64,000 bases of DNA from Thermus aquaticus (lineage in GTDB: Bacteria > Deinococcota > Deinococci > Deinococcales > Thermaceae): assembly GCF_001280255.1 (NCBI RefSeq), contig NZ_LHCI01000106.1, positions 1,465,766-1,529,765 on the forward strand. Direction: 5' to 3'. Under the pieces are notes generated by a model. That model did no database searches, had not been told where the DNA came from, and saw only the letters and a list, made by a program, of their open reading frames with translations. The translations under genes and the position numbers were made by a program. Shown piece by piece: positions 48,177 to 57,713 of this stretch (position 1 is the stretch's first letter; the number at the start of each line of letters is the position of its first letter).

Positions 48177-49751
48177 CTACAGGGGGATGTTGTCGTGCCT
48201 CTTCCAGGGGCGCTCTTCCTTCTTCTCCCAGAGCATCCTTAGGTGGCGGTAGAGGAGGCGGCGGGTCTCGGCGGGGTCAATCACGTCGTCAATGTAGCCC
48301 CGGCCCGCGGCCACCCAGGGGTTATCAAAAGCCCTGCGGTACTCCTCAATCTTCTTCCTGCGGGTCTCCTCGGGGTTTGGCGAGGTCTGGATCTCCCGGC
48401 GGAAGACGATGTTGGCCGCTCCTTCCGCCCCCATGACGGCCACCGCCGCCGTGGGCCAGGCCAGGACCACGTCGGCCCCCATGTCCTTGGAGTTCATGGC
48501 CAGGTAGGCCCCCCCATAGGCCTTGCGCACGATGAGGGTGATCTTGGGCACCGTGGCCTCGGCGTAGGCGAAGAGCATCTTGGCCCCGTGGCGGATGATG
48601 CCCCCGTGCTCCTGGGCCACGCCGGGCAGGAAGCCGGTCACGTCCACGAAGGTGAGGAGGGGGATGCCAAAGGCGTCCATGGTGCGGATGAAGCGGGCCG
48701 CCTTGTCCGAGGCGTTGATGTCCAGGGCCCCGGCCATGAAGCGGGGGTTGTTGGCGATGACCCCCACGGGGTAGCCCCCGAGCCGCCCCAGGCCCACGAT
48801 GATGTTGCGGGCGAAGCGGGGCTGAATCTCCAGGAACTCGCCCCCGTCCAGGATGGCCCGTATGAGGGCGTGCATGTTGTAGGGCCTCTTGGCGTCGGGG
48901 TGGACGATGTCCAGGACCTCGGGCACCGGGCGGTGGGGGTCGTCCTGGGGCTCCAGGACGGGGGGCCTCTCCCGGCTACTTTGGGGCAGGTAGCTGAGGA
49001 GCTTTTTGATGAGGTCCAGGACCTCCCGGTCGTCCTCGCCCTCCAGGTGGGCCACGCCGCTTTTTTCCATGTGGACGTCGGCCCCACCTAGGGCCTCAAA
49101 GCTCACCTCCTCCTTGGTGACGCTTTTGATGACCTCGGGGCCGGTGATGAACATGTAGGCCCGGCGGCTCATGAGGACGAAGTCGGTCATGGCGGGGCTG
49201 TAGACGGCGCCGCCGGCGCAAGGGCCCAGGATGGCGGAGATCTGGGGGATGACCCCGGAGTAGATGGCGTTGCGGTAGAAGACCTCCCCGTAGCCGGAGA
49301 GGCTGTCTACCCCCTCCTGGATCCGGGCCCCGGCGGAGTCGTTGAGGCCGATGACCGGGGCCCCCACCTTGGCCGCCAGGTCCATGAGGCTGGCGATCTT
49401 GCGGCCGTGCATCTTGCCCAGGGAGCCCCCGAGGACGGTGAAGTCCTGGCTGAAGACGAAGACCAACCGGCCGCCGATGGTGCCGTAGCCGGTGACCACG
49501 CCGTCGGCGGGGGCCTCGAGGCCCTCCATGAGCCCAGTCTCCAGGTGCTCGGCGAAGGGCATAAGCTCCACGAAGCTTCCCTCGTCCAGGAGGTGGTCTA
49601 TTCGCTCCCGGGCGGTCAGCTTGCCCTGCTCGTGCTGCTTCTTCTGGCGCTCCGGGCCGCCCCCCATGAGCACCTTCCGCCGCCTTTCCTCCAGTTCGGC
49701 CAGAAGCTCGTCCAAGAGAAGCCTGGCGTTATCGGCCATCTTGGGGGCCAT
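48177..49751 (-). CDS. Acyl-CoA carboxylase carboxyltransferase (beta) subunit
   Basis: Transfers CO2 from carboxybiotin to an acyl-CoA, probably propionyl-CoA. The protein (524 aa from ATG 49751, 520 aa from ATG 49739) has the two crotonase-like halves: GRLVFVFSQDFTVLGGSLGKMHGRKIASLMDLA, NDSAGARIQEGVDSLSGYGEVFY, AGGAVYSPAMTDFVLM, then FVDVTGFLPGVAQEHGGIIRHGAKMLFAYAEATVPKITLIVRKAYGGAYLAM. The ending WKRHDNIPL matches the PccB/MmdA tail (R/K-HxNIPL). The biotin-carrying alpha subunit is not nearby. Propionyl-CoA from odd-chain fatty acids would connect it to the fad operon. Confidence 0.92.
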   Translation of the reverse strand: MAPKMADNARLLLDELLAELEERRRKVLMGGGPERQKKQHEQGKLTARERIDHLLDEGSFVELMPFAEHLETGLMEGLEAPADGVVTGYGTIGGRLVFVFSQDFTVLGGSLGKMHGRKIASLMDLAAKVGAPVIGLNDSAGARIQEGVDSLSGYGEVFYRNAIYSGVIPQISAILGPCAGGAVYSPAMTDFVLMSRRAYMFITGPEVIKSVTKEEVSFEALGGADVHMEKSGVAHLEGEDDREVLDLIKKLLSYLPQSSRERPPVLEPQDDPHRPVPEVLDIVHPDAKRPYNMHALIRAILDGGEFLEIQPRFARNIIVGLGRLGGYPVGVIANNPRFMAGALDINASDKAARFIRTMDAFGIPLLTFVDVTGFLPGVAQEHGGIIRHGAKMLFAYAEATVPKITLIVRKAYGGAYLAMNSKDMGADVVLAWPTAAVAVMGAEGAANIVFRREIQTSPNPEETRRKKIEEYRRAFDNPWVAAGRGYIDDVIDPAETRRLLYRHLRMLWEKKEERPWKRHDNIPL

Positions 49752-49753
49752 GA

Positions 49754-49760
49754 TACACTA
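49754..49760. promoter_or_regulatory. Overlapping divergent -10 boxes between the carboxylase and coiled-coil genes
   Basis: TACACT (plus, 49754-49759) and TAGTGT (minus, 49755-49760) share five base pairs. The plus transcript would have a 5' UTR with AAAGGAGGT before ATG 49810; the minus spacing to ATG 49739 is 15 nt. Confidence 0.45.
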
Positions 49761-49809
49761 GGGAGGGTTTTCGGAGAGGGCCTGGCCCCGGCCCGGAAAG
49801 GAGGTAACC

Positions 49810-50187
49810 ATGCGGCGCGCGTGGGGTTGGATTCTGGCTTTGGTGCTGGTCCTGCTCCTGGCCTGGGCGGGGTATGGGGCCTACCAGGCCTACCGGGGCT
49901 TGGCCTCCCGGGTGAGCGCCCTCGAGGCCCAGGTCCAGGCCCAGGGGGAGACCCTGAAGGCCCTTTCCGAGAGGCTCGGCAAGGTGGAGGAGGAGGTCTC
50001 CAAGACCCCGGCGCCCCCCATCAGCCTGCCGGAGGCGCCAGAGGTCTCGGGCGGAGCGGCCTGGCCCTACGTGGTGGGCCTGCTTCTCGTCCTCCTCTTG
50101 GCCTACCTCCTCCTGCGCTTCCTTAGGACCCCCGGGAAAGGGGCCAAAGAAGAGGCCCCGCCTCCCTCCGGGGAAGGCCAGGCCTAA
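49810..50187 (+). CDS. Small membrane protein with a coiled coil between two membrane segments
   Basis: A 125-aa protein. Residues 6-27 are hydrophobic (GWILALVLVLLLAWAGYG), residues about 30-65 form a heptad-like coiled coil (RGLASRVSALEAQVQAQGETLKALSERLGKVEEEV), a short proline linker follows (TPAPPISLPEAPE), and residues about 87-107 are a second membrane segment (YVVGLLLVLLLAYLLLRFL), ending in a proline-rich tail. I do not recognise a family; the layout suggests a periplasmic or cytoplasmic coiled coil anchored at both ends. AAAGGAGGT gives a strong ribosome site. The TAA stop is the first bases of MITE-like copy A. Confidence 0.65.
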   Translation: MRRAWGWILALVLVLLLAWAGYGAYQAYRGLASRVSALEAQVQAQGETLKALSERLGKVEEEVSKTPAPPISLPEAPEVSGGAAWPYVVGLLLVLLLAYLLLRFLRTPGKGAKEEAPPPSGEGQA

Positions 50188-50288
50188 GTACCCCGCCGTG
50201 GCAAGAGCCACGGCGGGGGGCCCAGAAAAGCCCTTCCAAAGACCAGACTTGGGCACCCCATGTTGCGAAACTAAAGCGCGGGCACTTA
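50185..50288 (+). repeat. MITE-like element, copy A (104 bp)
   Basis: TAAGTACCCC, hairpin CCCGCCGTGGC/GCCACGGCGGG with loop AAGA, GGGGGCCCAGAAAAGCCCTT, spacer, then ACTTGGGCACCCCATGTTGC and GGGCACTTA. Ends are inverted repeats inside TA. It supplies the stop codon of the preceding gene. Confidence 0.8.
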
Positions 50289-50290
50289 AT

Positions 50291-50330
50291 ACCACCCCAT
50301 GCTGGCGCAAGCCAGCATGGGGGCCCCTTA
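50291..50330. repeat. Second hairpin unit next to copy A
   Basis: CCCCATGCTGGC (50295-50306) pairs with GCCAGCATGGGG (50311-50322), followed by GCCCCTTAG. Same layout as the left end of the element but with different arm sequence. The TTA (50328-50330) is the etfA stop codon on the minus strand. It can act as a terminator for etfA. Confidence 0.65.
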
Positions 50331-51269
50331 GTCTTTGAGCTTCTTCACCGCCTCAATGAGGGCGGGGAGGACATGGTGCACGTCCCCCACGATGCCGTAG
50401 TCGGCGTGCTTGAAGATGGGGGCCTCGGGGTCCTTGTTGACGGCCACGATGTACTTGCTCTTGTTCATCCCCGCCAGGTGCTGCACCGCTCCGGAGACCC
50501 CCAGGGCGATGTAGAGGGCGGGCTGGACCGTCTTCCCCGTCTGGCCCACCTGCTCGCCGTAGGGCCGCCAGCCGGCGTCCACCACGGCCCGGGTGGCCCC
50601 CACGGCCCCGCCCAGGAGGGCGGCCAGCTCCTCCACCAGCTTGAAGGCCTCGGGGCCGCCCATGCCCCGGCCGCCAGTGACCACCACGTTGGCCTCGGTG
50701 AGGGAGACCCCCTTCTTCTCCTCCGCTACCCTTTCCAGCACCTCCACGGTGGGCACCTGGGGCACCGATAGGGGCACCACCTCCGCCGAGGTCCCCAGGG
50801 GCTCGGCCAGGGGCGTGGTGTTGGGCTTCACCGTGAGGACCACGGGGAGGGGGGCCTTCACCCTTTGCGTGACCCGGTTCAGGTAGGCGTAGCGGGTGGC
50901 GTGGACCTCGCCCCCCTCCAGGGAGGAGTCCAGGGTGTCCTCCAGAAGCCCCGCCTTCAGGGCGTAGGCCACCCGGCCCAGGTAGGTGCGGCTCTGCCGG
51001 CTGGAGGGGACCACCACCGCCTTGGCCCCCTCCTTGGCCGCCGCCAGCACGCCGGCCGCCCACCGCTCGGCGGTGTAGGGGCCCAGGGTGGCGGTGTAGA
51101 GGATGTCCACGTATTTCCTGGCCTCCTCTAAAGGCGCCCCTTCCTCGGCCAGGAGCACCCCGGCCACCTTCTCCCCTAGGCCCTCGGCCAGCCTCCGGGC
51201 CCGGGTCAGGGCCTCGAGGGTTCCCTTGCGCAGTTTGTTGCCGTCGTGGTCCAGGACTACCAGAACCAT
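50328..51269 (-). CDS. etfA: Electron transfer flavoprotein alpha subunit
   Basis: Binds FAD and accepts electrons from acyl-CoA dehydrogenases together with EtfB. The 313-aa protein shows the FAD-binding C-terminal half: VVTGGRGMGGPEAFKLVEELAALLGGAVGATRAVVDAGWRPYGEQVGQTGKTVQPALYIALGVSGAVQHLAGMNKSKYIVAVNKDPEAPIFKHADYGIVGD, a highly conserved region. The N-terminal adenylate-like domain is ordinary. It starts 9 nt after etfB. The stop codon lies in a hairpin repeat, so the extreme C-terminus may have been altered by insertion. Confidence 0.96.
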   Translation of the reverse strand: MVLVVLDHDGNKLRKGTLEALTRARRLAEGLGEKVAGVLLAEEGAPLEEARKYVDILYTATLGPYTAERWAAGVLAAAKEGAKAVVVPSSRQSRTYLGRVAYALKAGLLEDTLDSSLEGGEVHATRYAYLNRVTQRVKAPLPVVLTVKPNTTPLAEPLGTSAEVVPLSVPQVPTVEVLERVAEEKKGVSLTEANVVVTGGRGMGGPEAFKLVEELAALLGGAVGATRAVVDAGWRPYGEQVGQTGKTVQPALYIALGVSGAVQHLAGMNKSKYIVAVNKDPEAPIFKHADYGIVGDVHHVLPALIEAVKKLKD

Positions 51270-51278
51270 CTCGCCCTC

Positions 51279-52022
51279 CTAGATGACCTTGGCCTCTTCG
51301 TGAAGAAGCCGGACCAGCTCCTCCGCTGCCGCCACCGGGTCCTTGCCGTCCAGAATCCTGCCCAAACGCGCCTTCTCCTGGATCTCCTCGGAGAGGAGGA
51401 CCACCTTGGGCCTAACCTCAGCCTGGACCTTGCGGACCTCCTTTTTCTTGGCCTTCATGATGCCGGGCAGGGTGGGGTAGCGGGGCTCGTTGAGGCCCTG
51501 CTGGGTGGTGAAGAGGGCGGGAAGCCGCACCCGCACCCACTCGGCTCCCTCGTCCAGGTCGTGCTTGGCCCTGGCCGTATCTCCTTCCAGCTCTATGACC
51601 GTGGTCCAGGCCACCACGGGCACCCCCAGGCCCTCGGCCAGGGCTGCCCCTAGGGCTTGGCTATCCCAGTCCGCCTGCTGTCCCCCGGTGAGGACCAGGG
51701 TGGGAGCCTCCTCCTGCAGCACCGGGACTAGGGCCTCGGCCACCGCCACCGGGTCGGCGAAGCCCTCAAAGACCACGTGGACCCCCCGGTCCATGCCCAT
51801 GGCCAAGGCGGTGCGGATGGCCTCCTCGGCGCGCTCGGGGCCGAACCCCACCACGATGGCCTCCCCGCCGTGCTTCTCCTTGAGGCGGAGGGCTTCCTCC
51901 ACTGCGTACTCGTCCATCTGGTCCAGGATCAGGGTGGCCCCGGAGAGGTCCACCCTGCCCTCCTGGATCCTGAGCCGGCTTTCCCCGTCTGGAACCTGTC
52001 GGATCACCGCTACAAACTTCAT
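51279..52022 (-). CDS. etfB: Electron transfer flavoprotein beta subunit
   Basis: Holds AMP or FAD and docks to the dehydrogenase. The 247-aa protein has VAVIRQVPDGESRLRIQEGRVDL, LILDQMDEYAVEEALRLKEKHGGEA, the recognition-loop region and VLTGGQQADWDSQALGAALAEGLGVPVV with NEPRYPTLPGIMKAKKKEV, all family signatures. Middle gene of the acyl-CoA dehydrogenase-etfB-etfA operon; gap of 12 nt to the gene before. Confidence 0.95.
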   Translation of the reverse strand: MKFVAVIRQVPDGESRLRIQEGRVDLSGATLILDQMDEYAVEEALRLKEKHGGEAIVVGFGPERAEEAIRTALAMGMDRGVHVVFEGFADPVAVAEALVPVLQEEAPTLVLTGGQQADWDSQALGAALAEGLGVPVVAWTTVIELEGDTARAKHDLDEGAEWVRVRLPALFTTQQGLNEPRYPTLPGIMKAKKKEVRKVQAEVRPKVVLLSEEIQEKARLGRILDGKDPVAAAEELVRLLHEEAKVI

Positions 52023-52034
52023 TCCCTACCCCCT

Positions 52035-53180
<1,146 letters not shown>

Positions 53181-53281
53181 CCCGCACCTCCTCCTGGGGC
53201 CAGGGGCCTCTCCCTTTGACCAAGTCTAAGATTTTCCGCCGCCCCTGGCAACCCTGGCCCCCATGCTACCATTGGGGCAGG

Positions 53282-56176
53282 ATGCGGCCTGTAGGGCAGA
53301 TGGAGGTCCTGGCCCGGTTTCAGCGGGCCCTCCTCAAGGACCTCGAGCCCACCCAGATCCTCAGGAACCTCCTGGAGGTGGCCACGGACGAGGGGGTGGA
53401 GCGGGCGGCCCTCTTCCTCTTCCAGCCGAAGACCCGGGAGCTGGTGGGGGAGGTGGCCTCGGGTCGGGGTCGGCACTACACGGTCTCCGCCCTCGCCCTG
53501 CCCCTTTACCAGGCGGGGCCGGTCCAGGAGGCCTTCTTCAGCGAGGGACCCCTTAAGGTCAGGGAGGAGTGGCTCCTCCCCGTGGTGGGGGAGGAGGAGG
53601 GCTTCTGTTGGTCCGATCCCGAGAGGCGGTGCGTGGCGAGGCCCCGGGCTACCCGGGCCACCCGGGCCATGGTCTGCCCTTCCTGCCCCCGCTTCGCCGC
53701 CAAGGGGGTGCTGAGCCTGGAAGGCGTTCCGGGAAGGCTCGTCCCCCTTCTCCCCCTCCTGGCCCAGCTCACCGCCTTGGCCCTAAAAAACGGCGAGCTC
53801 ATGGCCGAGCGCAACCAGGCCCTAAGCCGTCTTTCCCGGCACGCCGAGGCCCTTTCCCAGGTGACGGCCTTGGCCCGGGAGGTGGCGCGGCTTCTGGAGC
53901 CTGAGGCCGTTCTGGAGACCCTGGCCCGGGCCCTTGCGGAGCGTTTCGGCTTTTACCGGGTCACCGTGGCCCTGGTGCGGGGTGAGGTCTTGGAGGGGTA
54001 CCTGACGGTGAAGGAGGGGAGGGCCTACTGGACGGAGGGGCGAAGCCGCCTTCGCCTAAGCCTCGCCTCCTCCCCCGATCCCCTGGCCCGGGCGGCCCGG
54101 GGGAAGGTGAGCCTTCTCCTCCCCAAGGAGGCCCTGCCCCCCGAGGTGGCCCAGGACATGGGGCCCAGCGTGGCCTTCGTCCCCGTTCTCGCCGAGGACC
54201 GGGTTCTGGGGGTCCTGGCCATGGACTACGGTCCCGCTGGCGGCCCGGTGCGGGATGAGGACCTCCGCTACGTGGAGCTTCTGGCCCAGGCGGCGGGGGT
54301 GGCCTACCGCAACGCCGAGCTTTTTCGGGAGAAAAAGGCCCTCTCCCTGGCCTTGGCCGCCGAACGGGAGCGGCTTTCCCAGATTCTGGAGGAGCTTCCG
54401 GACGGCGTGGTGGTCCTCTTCGGCGAGCGGGGTTTCGCCAACGGAAAGGCCCGGGAGGTCCTCTCGTCGGGGCCCGAGGTGGCCCTAGAGGACCTGCCCG
54501 CCGCGCTGGCCCCGGCCCTCGAGGGGGGCCGCCTGGAGCTCGCCCTGGGGGGGAACGCCTACAGCGTCCGGGGCCGAAAGGTGGGAGAGGCCAGGATCCT
54601 GGTCCTCCACGACATCACCGAGAGGACCCGGATGGAGAGGGCCCTTAGGGAGCAGGCCGCCTTCACCCAGGCCCTGGTGGACCTGGCCCAGGAGGCCCTC
54701 AAAGAGCGGGACCTGAAGGCCCTGGGCCGGGCCATCGTGGAGCGCCTCAGGGCCTCCTTCGCCGCCGACGAGGGGCTCCTCCTTTCCGAGGAGGGCGGGC
54801 GGACGGAGGTCCTCTTCGCCACCTGCGCCCTGCCCCAAGACCTCCCCCGGCCCAACCTGCTGGAGCGGGCCCTGGACCAGGAGGCCCCTTTGGGGATGGA
54901 GGCCCTGAAGCCGGAGGACTGCGCCCTCGCCGGGGCCCTGGGCCTGAAAGGCGCCCTGGTGGTCCCCTTCCGGGCGGGGAGCTTCCGGGGGGCCCTGCTC
55001 TTGGGCTACCGCAGGGAGAGGCGTTTTTCCGAGAGGCTTCTCGCCCGGCTGGGCCAGGTGGGTACCCTCCTCGCCCTCATCCTGGAAAAGGCCCGCTTTT
55101 TGGCCCTTCTGGAGGCCGAGGAGGCTAAGCTCAAGGCCCTCCTTGAGCACTCCCAGGACGTGGTCTACGTTTTGGACCGGGAGGGCCTGGTCCGCTTCGT
55201 CTCCCAAAGCGTGCGCCACATCCTGGGCTACGATCCCGAGGGGTACAAGAGGGCCCCCATCCGGGCCCTGGAGTTCGTCCACCCCGAGGACCGGCCCAGG
55301 GCTGAGGCCCTCTTCCAGGAGCTTCTGGCCCAGCCCGGGGTGGTGCGGGTGGCGGAGTTCAAGGTGCTCCACGCCGACGGCACCCCTATCCCCGTGAGCG
55401 CCTGGGGCCAGAACCTCCTGCACGAGCCCCGGGTGGGCGGGGTGGTGGTCACCTTGCGGGACCTGAGGCCCCACCTGGAGGCGGAGAGGGTGAAGGGGGA
55501 GTTCATCGCCGCCGTGAGCCACGAGCTCAGGACCCCCCTGGCGGTCATCATGGGCCTGGCGGAGCTCCTAAGGGAGGAGGCGCTTCCCCCTTCCGCCAAG
55601 GAATCCGTGGAGTTTATCCTGGAAAGCGCCTTTCGCCTCAAGACCATGGTGGACAACCTGCTGGACACGAGCCGCCTCGAGGCGGGCCGCTTTGAGGTGG
55701 CCAAGCGCCCGGTGAACCTTCGGCCTCTCCTTCTGGAGCTCGCCAAGAGCTTCAGCGGGGTGGCCCGGCTTTCCGGGGTGGAGTTTTTGGTGGACGTGGG
55801 GGAGCTTCCCCTCCTTGAGGCCGACCCCGACCGGATGGTGCAGGTGGTGGGCAACCTCCTCTCCAACGCCTTCAAGTTCACGCCTCCCGGGGGCCGGGTG
55901 AGCCTGAGGGCCTACGCCACGGAGGAAGCCCTGGCCTTGGAGGTGGCCGACACCGGGCCTGGCATCCCGAAGGAGGATCTTCCCAAACTCTTCCAGCGCT
56001 TTGGCCGGGCGGAGAACGCCCGGGCCCGAGGGGTTTCCGGCACCGGGCTTGGCCTCTACATCTCCAAGCACATCGTGGAGGCCCACGGGGGGCGGATAGA
56101 GGTAGAGAGCGAGGAGGGCAAGGGAAGCCTCTTCCGGGTTATCCTACCCCTATATGGCCAGGATTCTCCTGGTTGA
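53282..56176 (+). CDS. Multi-domain GAF/PAS sensor histidine kinase with a four-cysteine cluster
   Basis: A 964-aa kinase with no membrane segment, so it is likely a cytoplasmic sensor. Order: a GAF-like domain (about 8-180), a second GAF (about 210-380), a PAS-like segment (about 385-470), a third GAF (about 490-630), a PAS domain (about 640-760, LLEHSQDVVYVLDREGLVRFVS), the phosphoacceptor AAVSHELRTPLAVIMGLAELLR, and the ATPase with NLLSNAFKFTP, DTGPGIPKEDLPKLFQRF and GTGLGLYISKHIVEAHGGRIE. In the first GAF, Cys109, Cys117, Cys132 and Cys135 (C-X7-C-X14-C-X2-C) might hold a metal, an Fe-S cluster or a redox switch. The receiver gene starts 23 nt before its stop. Confidence 0.88.
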   Translation: MRPVGQMEVLARFQRALLKDLEPTQILRNLLEVATDEGVERAALFLFQPKTRELVGEVASGRGRHYTVSALALPLYQAGPVQEAFFSEGPLKVREEWLLPVVGEEEGFCWSDPERRCVARPRATRATRAMVCPSCPRFAAKGVLSLEGVPGRLVPLLPLLAQLTALALKNGELMAERNQALSRLSRHAEALSQVTALAREVARLLEPEAVLETLARALAERFGFYRVTVALVRGEVLEGYLTVKEGRAYWTEGRSRLRLSLASSPDPLARAARGKVSLLLPKEALPPEVAQDMGPSVAFVPVLAEDRVLGVLAMDYGPAGGPVRDEDLRYVELLAQAAGVAYRNAELFREKKALSLALAAERERLSQILEELPDGVVVLFGERGFANGKAREVLSSGPEVALEDLPAALAPALEGGRLELALGGNAYSVRGRKVGEARILVLHDITERTRMERALREQAAFTQALVDLAQEALKERDLKALGRAIVERLRASFAADEGLLLSEEGGRTEVLFATCALPQDLPRPNLLERALDQEAPLGMEALKPEDCALAGALGLKGALVVPFRAGSFRGALLLGYRRERRFSERLLARLGQVGTLLALILEKARFLALLEAEEAKLKALLEHSQDVVYVLDREGLVRFVSQSVRHILGYDPEGYKRAPIRALEFVHPEDRPRAEALFQELLAQPGVVRVAEFKVLHADGTPIPVSAWGQNLLHEPRVGGVVVTLRDLRPHLEAERVKGEFIAAVSHELRTPLAVIMGLAELLREEALPPSAKESVEFILESAFRLKTMVDNLLDTSRLEAGRFEVAKRPVNLRPLLLELAKSFSGVARLSGVEFLVDVGELPLLEADPDRMVQVVGNLLSNAFKFTPPGGRVSLRAYATEEALALEVADTGPGIPKEDLPKLFQRFGRAENARARGVSGTGLGLYISKHIVEAHGGRIEVESEEGKGSLFRVILPLYGQDSPG

Positions 56177-56510
56177 GGACGAGCCCCTGGTGGCCCACAT
56201 GGTCCGGCGGATGCTGGAACGGGCCGGGCACCAGGTGGACTGGGCGCCTTCGGGCGAGGCGGCCCTGGAAAAGCTGGGGCAAGCCTATGACCTTGTGGTC
56301 TGCGACCTGGTCATGCCGGGGGTTTCGGGCCTCGAGGTCATCCGCCAGGTGCGGGCCCAAGGGAGCACCCCGGTCCTGGCCCTCTCGGCCAGCGTCTCCG
56401 CCAAAAGCCAGAGCGAGGCCATGGCCGCTGGGGCCCAGGCCTTCTTGGGCAAGCCCTTTGAAGGCCAGGCCCTCCTCGCCCTGGTGGAGCGCCTTCTGGC
56501 CGGAGCCTGA
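56154..56510 (+). CDS. Single-domain response regulator (CheY-like)
   Basis: A 118-aa receiver with no output domain. Acidic pocket in ILLVEDEPLVAHMV, the phosphorylation aspartate in VVCDLVMPG, LALSAS in the position of the switch threonine/serine, and the lysine in FLGKPFEG. It overlaps the histidine kinase gene by 23 nt, so it is the likely partner, perhaps passing phosphate on to another protein. A hairpin of the repeat family follows its stop. Confidence 0.95.
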   Translation: MARILLVEDEPLVAHMVRRMLERAGHQVDWAPSGEAALEKLGQAYDLVVCDLVMPGVSGLEVIRQVRAQGSTPVLALSASVSAKSQSEAMAAGAQAFLGKPFEGQALLALVERLLAGA

Positions 56511-56523
56511 GGGTATAATCCCA

Positions 56524-56551
56524 CCCCATGTTGGCCCAGGCCAGCATGGGG
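56524..56551. repeat. Hairpin unit after the response regulator
   Basis: CCCCATGTTGGC (56524-56535) pairs with GCCAGCATGGGG (56540-56551) with one G-T type wobble, followed by GCCCC. Almost the same as the unit at 50295. It may be a terminator. Confidence 0.65.
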
Positions 56552-56610
56552 GCCCCGGCAAAAGGTTCCTGGGGAAGTTACCAGGCGCGGTGGGCCGAAG
56601 GAAACAAGGC

Positions 56611-56616
56611 TATAAT
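56611..56616 (+). promoter_or_regulatory. -10 box for the TRAP binding-protein gene
   Basis: TATAAT, 20 nt before ATG 56637. Between them CCCTCC and GGAGGG form a small hairpin that covers the ribosome site AAGGAGGG. Confidence 0.45.
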
Positions 56617-56636
56617 AGCCCTCCCAAGGAGGGTCT

Positions 56637-57713
56637 ATGCGGAGGCGGAGCTTTCTCCAGAAGGTAGGCGTGGGCCTGGCGGGAAGCCTCCTCTTCACGG
56701 CCCGCGCCCAGGCTGCGCCCCAGGTGCGCTGGCGCCTGGTCTCCAGCTACCCCAAGAGCCTGGACACCCTCTATGGCGGGGCCGAGGACCTGGCCCGGAG
56801 GGTCTTTGAGCTCACGGGGGGGCGGTTCCAGATCCGCCCCTACCAGGCGGGGGAGATCGTTCCCGGGGGCCAGGTGCTGGACGCCGTCCAGGCGGGCACC
56901 GTGGAGGCGGGGCACACCTACGGGCCCTTTTACATTGGCAAGAACCCCGCTTTAGCCTTTGACGGGGGCGTGCCCTTCGGCATGACCTACCGCCAGCACA
57001 ACGCCTGGATGCGGTACGGCGGGGGCCTGGAGCTCCTTAGGGGGGTCTACGCCGACTTCGGCCTGATCCAGTTTCCCGGGGGCAACACCGGGGCCCAGAT
57101 GGGGGGCTGGTTCCGCAAGGAGATCAGGGCCCTCTCCGACCTGAGGGGCCTTAGGATGCGGATCCCTGGCCTTGGGGGCCTGGTCATGGGGCGGCTTGGG
57201 GTGGTGCCCCAGACCCTGGCGGCGGGGGACATCTACCCGGCCCTGGAGCGGGGCTCCATAGACGCCACCGAGTTCAGCGGCCCCTACGACGACGAGAAGC
57301 TGGGCTTCTACAAGGTGGCCAAATACTACTACTACCCCTCCTTCTGGGAGCCCTCGGCCCAGCTTTCCTTCCTGGTGAGCCTGAAGGAGTGGCAGAGGCT
57401 TCCCAAGGAGTTCCAGGAGGCCTTTGAGGTGGCGGCGGCCGAGGTCAACCTGACCATGATGGCCAAGTACGACGCCCAGAACCCGCCGGCCCTAAGGCGC
57501 CTCCTAGGGGCGGGAGTGAAGCTCAGGAGGTGGCCCCTGGAGATCATGAGGAAGGCCCTGGAGGAGGCCCAGGCCCTCTACGAGGAGCAGGCGGCCAAGG
57601 ACGCCACCTACAAAAAGGTCTACACCGCCTACTGGGCCTTCCGTCAGGAGCAGTACCGCTGGTTCGCCGTGGCCGAGCTGGGCTACGAGACCTTCGCCTT
57701 CCCCGCCCTCTAG
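56637..57713 (+). CDS. TRAP transporter solute-binding protein (DctP family), Tat-exported
   Basis: A 358-aa periplasmic binding protein. The N-terminus [20 protein letters not shown] is a twin-arginine signal with cleavage near AQAA. The body has TRAP family features: [27 protein letters not shown], the ligand arginine region [49 protein letters not shown], and a carboxylate-binding Trp/Tyr/Phe pocket. I recall a close T. thermophilus protein crystallised with calcium and lactate, so a monocarboxylate is a likely ligand. No DctQ or DctM permease genes lie nearby; the gene downstream is a decayed one on the other strand. Confidence 0.88.
   Translation: MRRRSFLQKVGVGLAGSLLFTARAQAAPQVRWRLVSSYPKSLDTLYGGAEDLARRVFELTGGRFQIRPYQAGEIVPGGQVLDAVQAGTVEAGHTYGPFYIGKNPALAFDGGVPFGMTYRQHNAWMRYGGGLELLRGVYADFGLIQFPGGNTGAQMGGWFRKEIRALSDLRGLRMRIPGLGGLVMGRLGVVPQTLAAGDIYPALERGSIDATEFSGPYDDEKLGFYKVAKYYYYPSFWEPSAQLSFLVSLKEWQRLPKEFQEAFEVAAAEVNLTMMAKYDAQNPPALRRLLGAGVKLRRWPLEIMRKALEEAQALYEEQAAKDATYKKVYTAYWAFRQEQYRWFAVAELGYETFAFPAL

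Noticed and set aside
56528-56809. 93-codon frame after TATAATCCCACCCC
   Set aside because: It starts inside the hairpin repeat and runs out of frame into the TRAP binding-protein gene; no protein-like features.
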